From Comamonas_C sp026954015 (lineage in GTDB: Bacteria > Pseudomonadota > Gammaproteobacteria > Burkholderiales > Burkholderiaceae_C), in the NCBI GenBank assembly GCA_035063785.1, contig JAPSFS010000013.1, positions 1 to 64,000 of the forward strand: a stretch of 64,000 nucleotides of DNA. Reading direction: 5' to 3'. The notes beneath the pieces are model-generated. The model was not told where the DNA came from, did not search any database, and saw only the letters and a program-made list of their open reading frames with translations. The position numbers and the translations under genes are program-made. Positions within the stretch are counted from its first letter, which is position 1. Each line of letters opens with the position of its first letter. This document shows positions 42,493 to 51,864 of the stretch, one piece after another.

Positions 42493-43538
42493 GACGCACC
42501 CCCCGCCTGGCGGCTGCGCTCGCGCTGGCGCCTGCGCTCCAGCCATTGCGCGGCCGTCCCCAGGATGCCGCCACGCGCGAACATCACCAGCAGCACCAGC
42601 GCCAGGCCGAGCCAGAACTGCCAGTACTGCGGGTTCATGTCCGAGAGGAAGTGCTTGGCCACGATGAACACGATGGCACCGATCAGGCCGCCGTACAGCC
42701 GCCCGGTGCCGCCCAGGATCAGGATGAGCAGCAGGTCCGCTGAATTCTCGAAGCCGAGCACCGACAGCGACACGAACTGGTTGGTCTGCGCGAGCACCGC
42801 ACCCGCCACGCCGGCATAGGCCGCGCCCAGGGTGTACACCGCCACCAGGCGGTGATTGACCGGCACGCCCAGCGCCGGCATGCGCTGCGCGTTCATCTGG
42901 ATGCCGCGCAGGCTCTGGCCGAACGGCGAGTGCACGAGGCGGCGCGCCAGCCAGAACAGCACGAACAGCACCACCACCGCATAGATGTAGCCTACGCGGC
43001 CGTACATGTCGAACTCGAACAGGCCGAGCACGGGCTTGATCTCGATGCCCGGGATGCCGTCGACGCCGCCGGTGATGCTGCTGAACTTGTTGGCCAGCTC
43101 GTAGAGCATGAGCGCCACGCCCAGCGTGACCATGAGCCGCGCCAGGTCGCTGCCGCGCAGCAGCAGGAAGCTGCTCAGGAACCCCAGGACGGCCGCGAAC
43201 ACGGCCGCCAGCAGCAGCCCCGTGAGCGGGTCTCCCATGCCGCGCATGCCCAGCAAGCCCACGGTGTAGGCCCCGACGCCGAAGAACGCCGCATGCCCGA
43301 GCGAAATGATGCCGGCGTAGCCGAAGATCAGGTCGAGTGAGAGCGCGAACAGGCTGGTGACCGCGATCTGGCTGAGCAGCAGATAGTTGCCCGGGAACAG
43401 GAAATAGGCCGCGACGGGCAGGCACCAGAACAGGTATTCGAGAGGCTGCCAGCGCGCCGAGCGGCGGTAGCGCCGCAGCACCTCGTGCAGGGCCGGGGCC
43501 TGGCTGGCCACAGCCGGGCGCAAAGCGGAGGAGTCCAT
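42489..43538 (-). CDS. LivM-type ABC transporter permease
   Basis: A 349-residue inner-membrane permease with about ten helices. SLDLIFGYAGIISLGHAAFFGVGAYTVGLL and LAGAVLAQTNQF-like and ILGGTGRLYGGLIGAIVF motifs mark the LivM family. Companion of LivH in the importer. Confidence 0.9.
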   Translation of the reverse strand: MDSSALRPAVASQAPALHEVLRRYRRSARWQPLEYLFWCLPVAAYFLFPGNYLLLSQIAVTSLFALSLDLIFGYAGIISLGHAAFFGVGAYTVGLLGMRGMGDPLTGLLLAAVFAAVLGFLSSFLLLRGSDLARLMVTLGVALMLYELANKFSSITGGVDGIPGIEIKPVLGLFEFDMYGRVGYIYAVVVLFVLFWLARRLVHSPFGQSLRGIQMNAQRMPALGVPVNHRLVAVYTLGAAYAGVAGAVLAQTNQFVSLSVLGFENSADLLLILILGGTGRLYGGLIGAIVFIVAKHFLSDMNPQYWQFWLGLALVLLVMFARGGILGTAAQWLERRRQRERSRQAGGAS

Positions 43539-43547
43539 GTCGCTGCC

Positions 43548-44402
43548 TTATTGATGGGCACGGCCAAACAGTCCCTGCGGCCTGAAGATCAGGATCATGA
43601 CCATGATGGCGTAGATGATGAAGGCGCCGATCTGCGGCACGTAGTACTTGCCCGCCACATCGGCCACGCCCAGCAGCAGCGCCGCCCAGAGGGAGCCGAG
43701 GATGTTGCCGCCACCGCCCACGGTGACGACGATGAGGAAGTACACGAGGTACTTGACCGGGAACTCCGGATCGAGCCCCAGCATCTCGACGCCCAGCGCG
43801 CCGCCGAGGCCCGCGAGCGCTGAGCCCAGCGCGAAGGTGAGCATGAACACGCGGTTCACGTCGATGCCCAGGCCCCGCGCGGTGCGCTGGTTGTCCACGG
43901 CGGCGCGCAGGCGCGCGCCGAACGAAGTACGGATCACCGACCACTGCAGGCCGACCGCGACCACGATGCCCGCGATCACGAGGAACAGCCGGTACACGCC
44001 GATGTCGATGCCTGGCAGGTGGATTTGTCCCGAGAGAAAGCCCGGCAGGTGCAGCGGCTGCTGGCGCGCGCCGAAGAAGTAGTGCGTCGCCGCCACCGCC
44101 ATGAAGACGAGGCCGAGCGAGAACAGCACCTGGTCGAGCGCCGACGCCTCGTAGAGGCGCCGGTAGAGCAGGCGCTCCAGGATCACGCCGACGATGCCCG
44201 GCACGATGATCGCGAACGGTATCGTCGCGAGAAACGGCACGCCCCAGTCATTGAGCAGCACGACGCAGACGTAGCCGCCCACCATCGCGAAGACGCCATG
44301 GGCGAGGTTCACGAAATTCATCAATCCCAGCGTGACCGACAGGCCCACGCTGATCAGGAAGAGCAACATGCCGAAGGCGATACCGTCAAAGATGATCGTC
44401 AT
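43548..44402 (-). CDS. LivH-type ABC transporter permease
   Basis: A 284-residue permease. VTLGLMNFVNLAHGVFAMVGGYV near the start and LGGALGVEMLGLDPEFPVKYLVYFLIVVTVGGGGNILGS near the end are LivH hallmarks. It lies between the receptor gene and livM. Confidence 0.92.
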   Translation of the reverse strand: MTIIFDGIAFGMLLFLISVGLSVTLGLMNFVNLAHGVFAMVGGYVCVVLLNDWGVPFLATIPFAIIVPGIVGVILERLLYRRLYEASALDQVLFSLGLVFMAVAATHYFFGARQQPLHLPGFLSGQIHLPGIDIGVYRLFLVIAGIVVAVGLQWSVIRTSFGARLRAAVDNQRTARGLGIDVNRVFMLTFALGSALAGLGGALGVEMLGLDPEFPVKYLVYFLIVVTVGGGGNILGSLWAALLLGVADVAGKYYVPQIGAFIIYAIMVMILIFRPQGLFGRAHQ

Positions 44403-44470
44403 GGTGGCTCACACAGGCTGGATGAACCGGGGCGCGCCCGCCGGCACGCCCCGCGGGCCGCGGGTTGGGG

Positions 44471-45649
44471 CTACTTCGCTTCCTTGCCGGGGTCCTTGAC
44501 CGCGGTGAGCGTCGCGAATTCGACGTTCTGCAACTGGCCGTTGACGTTTTCCAGCTTGCGGATGTATTCGTTCTGGACGACGTCGCGCGTCTGCGGGTCG
44601 ATCTGCACCGGACCGCGCGGGCTCACCCACTGCATGCCCTTGGCCGCCGCCACGAAGGCGTCGCCGCTGGCGTCGCCCTTGGTCTTTTCCAGCACCTGGT
44701 AAATCAGGTGCATGCCGTCGTAGCCGCCGATGGACATGAAGTTCGGCCGGTCCTTCGGGAAGGCCTTGAGGTAAGCCGCGACGTAGGCCTTGTTCTCGGG
44801 CGAATCGTGCGCCTGCGAATAGTGGAAGGCCGTGACCAGGCCGAGCGCCGAATTGCCCATCGCGGCCAGTTCGTTCTCGTCCGTCAGGTCACCCGGGCCG
44901 ATGGCCTGGATGCCGACCTTGTCCAGGCCCAGCTCGCGAAAGCCCTTCATCAGCGCGACCATGGAGCTGCCCGGCGGCACGAAGGTGAACATGGCGTCCG
45001 GCTTGGCGTCCTTCACGCGCTCCAGATAGGCCGCGTAGTCGGCGGTGTTCACGGGGGTGCGCACCTCGCCGACGATCTTGCCGCCCAGCTCGGTGAAGGT
45101 CTTCTTGAACTGCACCTCGGCGTCGTGGCCCGGGCCGTAGTCGGCCACCAGCGTGTACGCGGACTTGATGTTGTTCTCGGCCGCCCACTTGGCCATGGCC
45201 CACGAGCCCTGCGGCAGCGTCATCGACACGCGCACGATATAGGGCGATTTTTCGGTGACCGACGAGGTGGCGGCGTTCATCACGATCATCGGCACCTTGC
45301 CCTGCGTGGCCAGCGGCGCGGCGGAAAACGCGTTGGGCGTGAGGTCGAACCCGGCGAGGATGTCCACCTTGTCGTTCACGAGCAGCTCCTGCGCGACGCG
45401 CTTGGCCACCTGCGGCGCCATGCCGGTGTCGTCCTTGACGATGAGCTTGACCTTGCGCCCGGCCACCGTGTCGCCGTGCTCGGCCATGTACACGTCGATG
45501 CCGTGCTTGATCTGCTTGCCGTAGTCGGCGAACGGCCCCGACACCGAGAGCACGAGGCCGATGGTGAGGTCCTTGGCCTGTGCCAGCCCGGCCGTGGCCA
45601 GGGCAGTCGCCACCAGCGTGGCCTTGATCACGTTCTTGACGAATCGCAT
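44471..45649 (-). CDS. Branched-chain-type ABC transporter substrate-binding protein
   Basis: A 392-residue periplasmic receptor. The signal peptide (FVKNVIKATLVATALATAGLAQA) is followed by a LivJ-type two-lobe fold (IGLVLSVSGPFADYGKQIKHGIDVYMAEHG, ILAGFDLTPNAFSAAPLATQGKVPMI). It lies first in the importer gene set and just after ligC on the same strand. That suggests an aromatic acid or pathway compound as ligand rather than an amino acid; this is inference. Confidence 0.92.
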   Translation of the reverse strand: MRFVKNVIKATLVATALATAGLAQAKDLTIGLVLSVSGPFADYGKQIKHGIDVYMAEHGDTVAGRKVKLIVKDDTGMAPQVAKRVAQELLVNDKVDILAGFDLTPNAFSAAPLATQGKVPMIVMNAATSSVTEKSPYIVRVSMTLPQGSWAMAKWAAENNIKSAYTLVADYGPGHDAEVQFKKTFTELGGKIVGEVRTPVNTADYAAYLERVKDAKPDAMFTFVPPGSSMVALMKGFRELGLDKVGIQAIGPGDLTDENELAAMGNSALGLVTAFHYSQAHDSPENKAYVAAYLKAFPKDRPNFMSIGGYDGMHLIYQVLEKTKGDASGDAFVAAAKGMQWVSPRGPVQIDPQTRDVVQNEYIRKLENVNGQLQNVEFATLTAVKDPGKEAK

Positions 45650-45687
45650 GAGAGTCTCCAAAGGTTATGAAAAGAATAAACGGGCAC

Positions 45688-46644
45688 TCAAGCCCCCAGT
45701 TGGCGCTCCAGGCCGTCCAGGACCTGATAGCAGCCGAACACCTGCTGCACGCTGGCGTTGGGCTCGCGCCCTTCGCGGATCGCGGCGAAGAATTCACGGT
45801 CCTGCAGCTCGATGCCGTTCATCGACACGGCCACCTTGGACACGTCGATCTTTTCCTCCTTGCCGTTGTAGAGGTCGTCGTAGCGCGCCAGGTAGGTGCC
45901 GCTGTCGCCGATATAGCGGAAGAACGTGCCCAGCGGGCCGTCGTTGTTGAACGAGAGGCTGAGCGTGCAGATCGCGCCGCTGGCGGTCTTGAGCTGGATG
46001 CTCATGTCCATCGCGATGCCGAGCTGCGGATGGATCGGGCCCTGCACCGCGTTGGCCTGCACGATGGGGCTGCCCGCCTGCCAGGCGAACAGGTCCACGG
46101 TGTGCGCCGCATGGTGCCACAGCAGGTGGTCGGTCCACGAGCGCGGCTGGCCCAGCGCGTTGGTGTTGGTACGGCGAAAGAAATAGGTCTGCACGTCCAT
46201 CTGCTGGATGTGGAATTCACCCGCCGCGATCTTCTTGTGCACCCACTGGTGGCTGGGGTTGAAGCGGCGCGTGTGGCCCACCATCGCGACGAGCCCGGTC
46301 TGCTTGCGCAGATCGAGCACCGCCTGCGCATCGGCCAGGCTGTCGGCCAGCGGAATCTCCACCTGTACGTGCTTGCCGGCCCTCAGGCACTGCTGCGCCT
46401 GCGCCGCGTGCATCTGCGTGGGGGTGCACAGGATCACCGCGTCCACCTCGGGCAGCGCCAGGCTCTCGGCCAGATCGGTCGCCACGTGCCCGATGCCGTA
46501 CTTGTCGGCGACGTCCTGCGTCTGGTCGCGCCGGCGGCCGACGAGCGAGACGACCCGCACGCCCTCGATGTTGCGGATGCCGTCCAGATGCTTGATGCCG
46601 AAGGCCCCGGCGCCCGCCAATGCGACGTTGATGGGTTTGTTCAT
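45688..46644 (-). CDS. ligC: 4-carboxy-2-hydroxymuconate-6-semialdehyde dehydrogenase
   Basis: A 318-residue NADP-dependent enzyme of the Gfo/Idh/MocA fold. The Rossmann motif NVALAGAGAFGIKHLDGI, EIPLADSLADAQ (Glu/Lys region of the family) and WTDHLLWHHAAHTVDLFAW match LigC/PmdC. It oxidises the ring-fission product of protocatechuate to 2-pyrone-4,6-dicarboxylate. Context between ligB and an importer receptor, within a complete lig set, supports the call. Confidence 0.9.
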   Translation of the reverse strand: MNKPINVALAGAGAFGIKHLDGIRNIEGVRVVSLVGRRRDQTQDVADKYGIGHVATDLAESLALPEVDAVILCTPTQMHAAQAQQCLRAGKHVQVEIPLADSLADAQAVLDLRKQTGLVAMVGHTRRFNPSHQWVHKKIAAGEFHIQQMDVQTYFFRRTNTNALGQPRSWTDHLLWHHAAHTVDLFAWQAGSPIVQANAVQGPIHPQLGIAMDMSIQLKTASGAICTLSLSFNNDGPLGTFFRYIGDSGTYLARYDDLYNGKEEKIDVSKVAVSMNGIELQDREFFAAIREGREPNASVQQVFGCYQVLDGLERQLGA

Positions 46645-46658
46645 GGTTCTCCTCTTTC

Positions 46659-46692
46659 GATAGCTGTCAGCGCTTGTACAGCAAGCGCTCAT
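46659..46692 (+). repeat. Dispersed GATAGCT/CAGCGCTTG repeat between ligB and ligC
   Basis: GATAGCTGTCAGCGCTTG followed by CAGCAAGCGC is a near-consensus copy. It reaches the ligB stop codon and could form a hairpin in the lig mRNA. Confidence 0.7.
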
Positions 46693-47561
46693 GCCGGGTT
46701 TTCCAGAATAAGATGGCCGACGGCCGTGTTGGACGCGGGCACATGGTAGAAGCGGTGCACCACCTTGGGCAGCGGCCGCGCCTGATCGACGTCGGCCATC
46801 GCGCCGCGTGCGATCAGCCACATCACGAGCTCGATGCCCTCGCTGCCCGCCTCGCGCACGTATTCGATGTGCGGAATTTCGGCCAGGCCCACGGGGTTTT
46901 CGATCAGGAGGTCGAGGAAGCGGTGGTCCCACGCCTTGTTGATCAGCCCGGCGCGCGCGCCCTGGAGCTGGTGGCTCATGCCGCCCGTGCCCCAGATCTG
47001 CACGTTGAGATCCTCGTCGTAGCTCTCGATGGCCTTGCGGATCGCGCGGCCCAGGTTCAGGCAGCGCATGCCCGAGGGCACGGGGTACTGCACCACGTTC
47101 ACCGCCAGCGGAATCACGGGGCAGGGCCAGGCATCCTTGACCGGGTCTTTTTCGCCGCACATGAGCGAAAGAGGCACGGTCAGGCCATGGTCCACGTCCA
47201 TCTTGTTGACGATGGTGAGGTCAAAGTCCTGCTGGATCACGCTTTGCGCGATGTGGCTCGCAAGCTCGGGGTGGCCGATCACCTTGGGCACGGGGCGCGG
47301 GCCCCAGCCTTCGTCGGCCACGTGGTATTCGGCGGCGGTGCCGAGCGCGAAGGTGGGGATCATGTCCAGGCTGAACGCGGTGGCGTGGTCGTTGTAGACC
47401 AGCAGGATCACGTCGGGCTTGCGCTCCTTGAGCCACTCGCGCGAGAAGTCGTAGCCCGCGAACATCGGCGCCCAGTAGGGCTCGTGCGTCTTGTGCAGGT
47501 CCATGGCCGCGCCGATCGCGGGCACGTGCGAGGTGTAGACGGAGGCGGTGATGCGCGCCAT
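46689..47561 (-). CDS. ligB: Protocatechuate 4,5-dioxygenase beta subunit
   Basis: The 290-residue catalytic subunit of the extradiol dioxygenase that cleaves protocatechuate with O2 at a non-haem Fe(II). The LigB-family iron ligands are visible: His in YTSHVPAIG, His in VYNDHATAF, and the catalytic base region GHPELASHI plus MDVDHGLTVPLSL. The start at 47561 (ATG) follows AAAGGAC; a TTG two codons earlier is less likely. Adjacent to ligA. Confidence 0.95.
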   Translation of the reverse strand: MARITASVYTSHVPAIGAAMDLHKTHEPYWAPMFAGYDFSREWLKERKPDVILLVYNDHATAFSLDMIPTFALGTAAEYHVADEGWGPRPVPKVIGHPELASHIAQSVIQQDFDLTIVNKMDVDHGLTVPLSLMCGEKDPVKDAWPCPVIPLAVNVVQYPVPSGMRCLNLGRAIRKAIESYDEDLNVQIWGTGGMSHQLQGARAGLINKAWDHRFLDLLIENPVGLAEIPHIEYVREAGSEGIELVMWLIARGAMADVDQARPLPKVVHRFYHVPASNTAVGHLILENPA

Positions 47562-47563
47562 GT

Positions 47564-48019
47564 TCAATGTCCTTTCGATGCTGCCGCGGCGCGCCCTGCG
47601 CTGCCCTGGGGCTGGTGCTGGGGCTGTGCGTCGCCGTCTTCGCCCAGGTAGCGGTTGCCTTCAGCCGAGCGACCGCCCGCCACCATCATGGCGCGGTACT
47701 CGTCCTCGGTCATGCCGGTCATGGAGCCGGCCATCTGCTGGAAGCTCTTGCCGTCGGTGGCGCCGATGCGCGCGAGGAAATAGATGTTGCCGCCGGTGCG
47801 CATGCACCAGTTCAGGTCGCGCGCCAGCACCGCCTGCTTCTGCTCCTCGGTCATCGGCCATTCGTCGAGGTAGGCGCGCTCGTTGGCCTTGAAGCGTTCG
47901 CGGTTTTCGGGCTTCATCAGCGAGACGCAGAACTGGTTTAGCCAATAGCCTTTGCGGCTTTGCTCGGCATCGAAAATGATCGTGCCGGGCACGTCGAGAT
48001 AGGGCTTTTCGAGGGCCAT
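47564..48019 (-). CDS. ligA: Protocatechuate 4,5-dioxygenase alpha subunit
   Basis: A 151-residue helical subunit that caps the LigB active site. GTIIFDAEQSRKGYWLNQFCVSLMKPENRERFKANERAYLDEW is typical of LigA, as is RDLNWCMRTGGNIYFLARIGATDG. The C-terminal 20 residues are a Gln/Ala-rich extension. The gene ends two bases before ligB. Confidence 0.95.
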   Translation of the reverse strand: MALEKPYLDVPGTIIFDAEQSRKGYWLNQFCVSLMKPENRERFKANERAYLDEWPMTEEQKQAVLARDLNWCMRTGGNIYFLARIGATDGKSFQQMAGSMTGMTEDEYRAMMVAGGRSAEGNRYLGEDGDAQPQHQPQGSAGRAAAASKGH

Positions 48020-48031
48020 CGTGTGCTCCTT

Positions 48032-48949
48032 TCAGTGTTCGTCAGGCCAGTACAGCCGCATCGGGTTGTCCACGAGGAGCTTGCGCTGCAGCTGGGCCGT
48101 GGGCGCAATGTGCGGTATGAAATCGACCAGCAGGCCGTCGTCGGGCATGTGGTTCTTCAGATTCGGGTGCGGCCAGTCGGTGCCCCAGAGCACGCGGTCA
48201 GGGAAGCTCTCGACCACCTTGCGCGCGAACGGCACCACGTCGCGGTAGGCGCTCTGCTCGCCGTTCAAGGCAGGTGGGCCGCTGACCGAAAGCCGCTCGG
48301 GGCAGCTCACCTTGCTCCAGACGTTGCCGTGCTCGCGCATGAACTGCAGGAACAGGCCGAACTCGTCGCTGTCCACGCCCTGCTTCACGTTCGGGCGACC
48401 CATGTGGTCGACGACCACGGTGGTCGGCAGGCTCGTGAAGAAGTCCCACAGCTCGGGCAGGTCGACGGCCTCGAAGTAGATGACCACATGCCAGCCCAGC
48501 GGCTTGATGCGCTCGGCGATCTCCATGAGTTCATCGCGCGGCGTGAAGTCCACCAGGCGCTTGACGAAGTTGAAGCGCACGCCGCGCACGCCGGCGGCGT
48601 GCAGGGCCTGCAGCTCGGCATCGCTGACGCTGCGGCGGACGGTGGCCACGCCGCGCGCCTTGCCACCGGAGTATTGCAGCGCATCGACCAGCGCACGGTT
48701 GTCCGCGCCGTGGCAGGTGGCCTGCACGATCACGTTGCGCGCGAAACCCAGATGGTCGCGCAGCGCGAAGAGCTGCGCCTTGCTGGCGTCGCAGGGCGTG
48801 TACTTGCGCTCGGGCGCGTAGGGAAACTGGTCGCCCGGGCCGAACACGTGGCAGTGCGCGTCGACGGCGCCCGCGGGCAGCTGGAAGTGCGGCTTGGACG
48901 GCCCCTGGTACCAGTCGAGCCAGCCGGGGGTTTTTTCGAAAATGCTCAT
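48032..48949 (-). CDS. ligI: 2-pyrone-4,6-dicarboxylate hydrolase
   Basis: A 305-residue amidohydrolase-superfamily lactonase that opens 2-pyrone-4,6-dicarboxylate to 4-oxalomesaconate. The metal-independent active site is recognisable: VDAHCHVFGPGDQFPYAPERKYTP at the start, VQATCHGADN, VVVDHMGRPN and the terminal WGTDWPHPNLK with catalytic Asp. The ATG at 48949 was chosen over a longer frame. Confidence 0.94.
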   Translation of the reverse strand: MSIFEKTPGWLDWYQGPSKPHFQLPAGAVDAHCHVFGPGDQFPYAPERKYTPCDASKAQLFALRDHLGFARNVIVQATCHGADNRALVDALQYSGGKARGVATVRRSVSDAELQALHAAGVRGVRFNFVKRLVDFTPRDELMEIAERIKPLGWHVVIYFEAVDLPELWDFFTSLPTTVVVDHMGRPNVKQGVDSDEFGLFLQFMREHGNVWSKVSCPERLSVSGPPALNGEQSAYRDVVPFARKVVESFPDRVLWGTDWPHPNLKNHMPDDGLLVDFIPHIAPTAQLQRKLLVDNPMRLYWPDEH

Positions 48950-49041
48950 ATCATGCCTTCCTTGCAATGGGCCCGCAGTCGGTTGGCCTCGGTGCGCCAA
49001 TCGGCGCTGCGGAGAGGGCCATGGCGCACGCCTGCGTCCGA

Positions 49042-50031
49042 TCAGTTGGGCTTGATGCCGGCTTCGCGCACGAGCTTTTCGTAGCGCACGCGTTCGGAGT
49101 GAATGAGGCTGGCCACCATCTCGATGCTGCCCGGCGCCACCTCGCCGCCCACCTGGGTCATGCGCTCCTGCACTTCCTTCGTCTGCAGCGCCTTCTGCAC
49201 CTCGGCATGCAGCTGCGTGACGATCGCCTTGGGCGTGGAGATGGGCGCCATCAGCGCATACCAGACGGACGCCTCGAAGCCGGGGAAGCCCGACTCGGCG
49301 ATGGTCGGCGTATCCGGGAAGATGGGACTGCGGCCGACGCTCAACACCGCCAGCACCTTGAGCTTGCCGCTCTTGACGTGGGGTGCGACCTCCAGCGCGT
49401 TCATCGCCGCCAGCGGCACCTGGCCCCCTATGGTGTCCGTGAGCGCCTGCGCGCCGCCGCGGTAGGGAACGTGCTGCAGCTCGATGCCGACCGCGCGTTC
49501 GAAGAGCTCCATCGCCATATGCGGCGTCGCGCCGTTGCCCGGTGATGCGAAAGCGATGGAACGGGGATTGGCCTTTGCTGCCTGGATGAGGTCCTTGATG
49601 CTGCCGTAGGGTGCATTGGCATTCGCGGCAATCACCACCGGCACGCGGCCGATCAGCGCGACCGGCGCCAGATCGCGTTCTGCGTCGAACGGCGCCGGCT
49701 GATACAACGACATGTTGGCGGCCAGAGCATTCGCGGCCATCAGCAGGGTGTAGCCGTCGCCAGGCGCGTCGATGGCGGCCTTGATCGCGATGTTGCTGCC
49801 CGCGCCGGGCTTGTTCTCGATGATGAACGCCTGCCCCATGGAACGCGACAGTGCCTGTCCCACCGTTCGCGCCACGGCGTCCACGGCGCCTCCCGCCGAA
49901 TAACCCACGTACATGTGGACGGGCTTGGCCGGATACGCCTGAGCGCGGGCGAGACCGCCCAGACCGGCGAGCGCCGTGGGGATCGAGAGTGCGAGCATGC
50001 GCCGCGTGCGGCTGATGGAGGTGTGTTGCAT
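49042..50031 (-). CDS. Bug-family substrate-binding protein within the lig operon
   Basis: A 329-residue exported receptor of the tripartite tricarboxylate type. The signal peptide has twin arginines (SRTRRMLALSIPTALAGLGGLARA). Landmarks are YPAKPVHMYVGYSAGGAVDAVARTV, NKPGAGSNIAIKAAIDAPGDGYTLL and VPYRGGAQALTDTIGGQ. It lies between ligK and ligI, so it probably binds protocatechuate, a pathway dicarboxylate or a related aromatic acid. Confidence 0.92.
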   Translation of the reverse strand: MQHTSISRTRRMLALSIPTALAGLGGLARAQAYPAKPVHMYVGYSAGGAVDAVARTVGQALSRSMGQAFIIENKPGAGSNIAIKAAIDAPGDGYTLLMAANALAANMSLYQPAPFDAERDLAPVALIGRVPVVIAANANAPYGSIKDLIQAAKANPRSIAFASPGNGATPHMAMELFERAVGIELQHVPYRGGAQALTDTIGGQVPLAAMNALEVAPHVKSGKLKVLAVLSVGRSPIFPDTPTIAESGFPGFEASVWYALMAPISTPKAIVTQLHAEVQKALQTKEVQERMTQVGGEVAPGSIEMVASLIHSERVRYEKLVREAGIKPN

Positions 50032-50048
50032 TTCCTATCCTCGCGGAA

Positions 50049-50732
50049 TCAATCGATGTAACGCAGCCCGGCCTTGGCCAGGTTCTCGCGCATCTTGTAG
50101 TAGTCCAGGCCCAGCGTGCCGCTGGCGAAGATTTCGCGCTTGCCGCTTTCGTTGGCTTCGCGCTTTTGCGCGGCGGCCAGCGCGGCGGCGGCCTTCTCGC
50201 GCGGCACGCAGACGATGCCGTCGTCGTCGGCCACGATCACGTCGCCCGGGCGCACCCACATGCCGGCGCAGACCACGGGGATGTTGACCGAGCCCGGCGT
50301 GGCCTTGATCGTGCCCTTGGCCGAGATCGCCTTGCTCCAGACGGGGAAGTCCATCTCCTTGAGCGTCTTCACGTCGCGCACCCCGGCGTCGATGATGAGC
50401 GCGCGCGCGCCCCGCGCCTTGAAGCTGGTGGCGAGCAGGTCGCCGAAGTAGCCGTCGGTGCATTCGCTGGTGACGGCGGCGACGACGATGTCGCCCGGGC
50501 GGATCTGCTCGGCCGCGACGTGCATCATCCAGTTGTCACCGGGCTGCAGCAGCACGGTGACGGCCGTGCCCGAGACCTGCGCGCCTGGGTAGATGGGGCG
50601 CATGTAGGGCTTGAGCAGCCCCACGCGGCCCAGGGCCTCGTGCACCGTGGCGGCGCCGTAGTGCGCCAGCGCGTCGGCCGTCGCGCGGTCGGCGCGCTCG
50701 ATGTTGCGGTAGACCACTCCCAGTTCGTACAT
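50049..50732 (-). CDS. ligK: 4-carboxy-4-hydroxy-2-oxoadipate aldolase
   Basis: A 227-residue divalent-metal-dependent class II aldolase (RraA-like fold). It cleaves 4-carboxy-4-hydroxy-2-oxoadipate to pyruvate and oxaloacetate, the last step of the 4,5-cleavage route. Landmarks are TVHEALGRVGLLKPYMRPIYPG, GDIVVAAVTSECTDGYFGDLLATSFKARGARALIIDAGVRD and GDVIVADDDGIVCVPRE. Confidence 0.94.
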   Translation of the reverse strand: MYELGVVYRNIERADRATADALAHYGAATVHEALGRVGLLKPYMRPIYPGAQVSGTAVTVLLQPGDNWMMHVAAEQIRPGDIVVAAVTSECTDGYFGDLLATSFKARGARALIIDAGVRDVKTLKEMDFPVWSKAISAKGTIKATPGSVNIPVVCAGMWVRPGDVIVADDDGIVCVPREKAAAALAAAQKREANESGKREIFASGTLGLDYYKMRENLAKAGLRYID

Positions 50733-50753
50733 CGTTCACTCCATTACACGTTT

Positions 50754-50803
50754 GATAGCTGCCCGCGCTTGTCTGGCAAGCGCTGGGAGCCCTGTTTGAC
50801 CCA
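50754..50803 (+). repeat. Dispersed GATAGCT/CAGCGCTTG repeat between ligJ and ligK
   Basis: GATAGCTGCCCGCGCTTG followed by GGCAAGCGC is a near-consensus copy, in the 81-base gap between the two genes. Confidence 0.7.
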
Positions 50804-50813
50804 TATATTGCGG

Positions 50814-51842
50814 CTACAGCCCGCGCGCCTTCAGGCGCGCATCCAGCCGCGTGAACACGCGCCGCGCGTTGCCTTCGTAGACCTGGTGCTTCTCGTCGGC
50901 CGTGAGGTTCTGCGTCGCCTCGACGTAGCGCTTGGTGTCGTCGTAGTAGTGGCCGGATTGCGGGTCGATGCCGCGCACCGCACCGATCATTTCGCTCGCG
51001 AACAGGATGTTCTTGACCGGGATCACCTCGGTCAGCAGATTGATGCCCGGCTGGTGGTAGACGCAGGTATCGAAGTAGAGGTTGTTCAGCAGGTGCGTAT
51101 CCAGGAGCGGCTTCTTCAGCTCCTGCGCCAGGCCCCGGTAGCGGCCCCAGTGGTAGGGCGCCGCGCCGCCGCCGTGCGGGATCAGGAACTTGAGCGTGGG
51201 GAAGTCCTTGAACAGGTCGCCCTGGATGAGCTGCATCACCGCCGTGGTGTCGGCGTTGATGTAGTGCGCGCCGGTGGTGTGAAAGCACGCGTTGCACGAC
51301 GTAGACACGTGGATCATCGCGGGGATGTCGTACTCCACCATCTTCTCGTAGATCGGGTACCACGCGCGGTCGGTGAGCGGCGGGCTGGTCCAGTGCCCGC
51401 CCGAGGGGTCGGGGTTGAGGTTGATGCCGACCGCACCGTACTCTTTCACGCACTTTTCGAGCTCAGGGATGCAGGTGGCCGGGTCGACGCCGGGCGACTG
51501 CGGCAGCATCGCGGCGGGCACGAAGTGGTCGGGAAACAGCTCGCTCACGCGGTGGCACAGCTCGTTGCAGATCGCGGCCCAGGTGCTCGAGGTCTCGAAG
51601 TTGCCGATGTGGTGCGCCATGAAGCTCGCGCGCGGGCTGAAGATGGTCAGGTCCGAACCGCGCTCCTTCATCAGCCGCAGCTGGTTCTTCTCGATGCTCT
51701 CGCGGATGTCGTCGTCGCTGATCTTCAGCTCCGACACCTTGGGCTGCAGGCTCGGGTCCTTCAGCGCCGCGATCTGCCGGTTGCGCCACTCGCCCAGCGC
51801 CGCGGGCGCGGTGGTGTAGTGGCCGTGTACGTCGATGATCAT
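50814..51842 (-). CDS. ligJ: 4-oxalomesaconate hydratase
   Basis: A 342-residue zinc enzyme of the amidohydrolase superfamily. It adds water to 4-oxalomesaconate to give 4-carboxy-4-hydroxy-2-oxoadipate. The metal site HGH lies in MIIDVHGHYTT, with further family motifs YGAVGINLNPDPSGGHW, IPAMIHVSTSCNACFHTTGAHY, and FLIPHGGGAAPYHWGRYRG. Length matches LigJ. The start MIIDVHGHY is the usual one. Confidence 0.95.
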   Translation of the reverse strand: MIIDVHGHYTTAPAALGEWRNRQIAALKDPSLQPKVSELKISDDDIRESIEKNQLRLMKERGSDLTIFSPRASFMAHHIGNFETSSTWAAICNELCHRVSELFPDHFVPAAMLPQSPGVDPATCIPELEKCVKEYGAVGINLNPDPSGGHWTSPPLTDRAWYPIYEKMVEYDIPAMIHVSTSCNACFHTTGAHYINADTTAVMQLIQGDLFKDFPTLKFLIPHGGGAAPYHWGRYRGLAQELKKPLLDTHLLNNLYFDTCVYHQPGINLLTEVIPVKNILFASEMIGAVRGIDPQSGHYYDDTKRYVEATQNLTADEKHQVYEGNARRVFTRLDARLKARGL

Positions 51843-51864
51843 GAATGCATCCTTTCTTTCATAC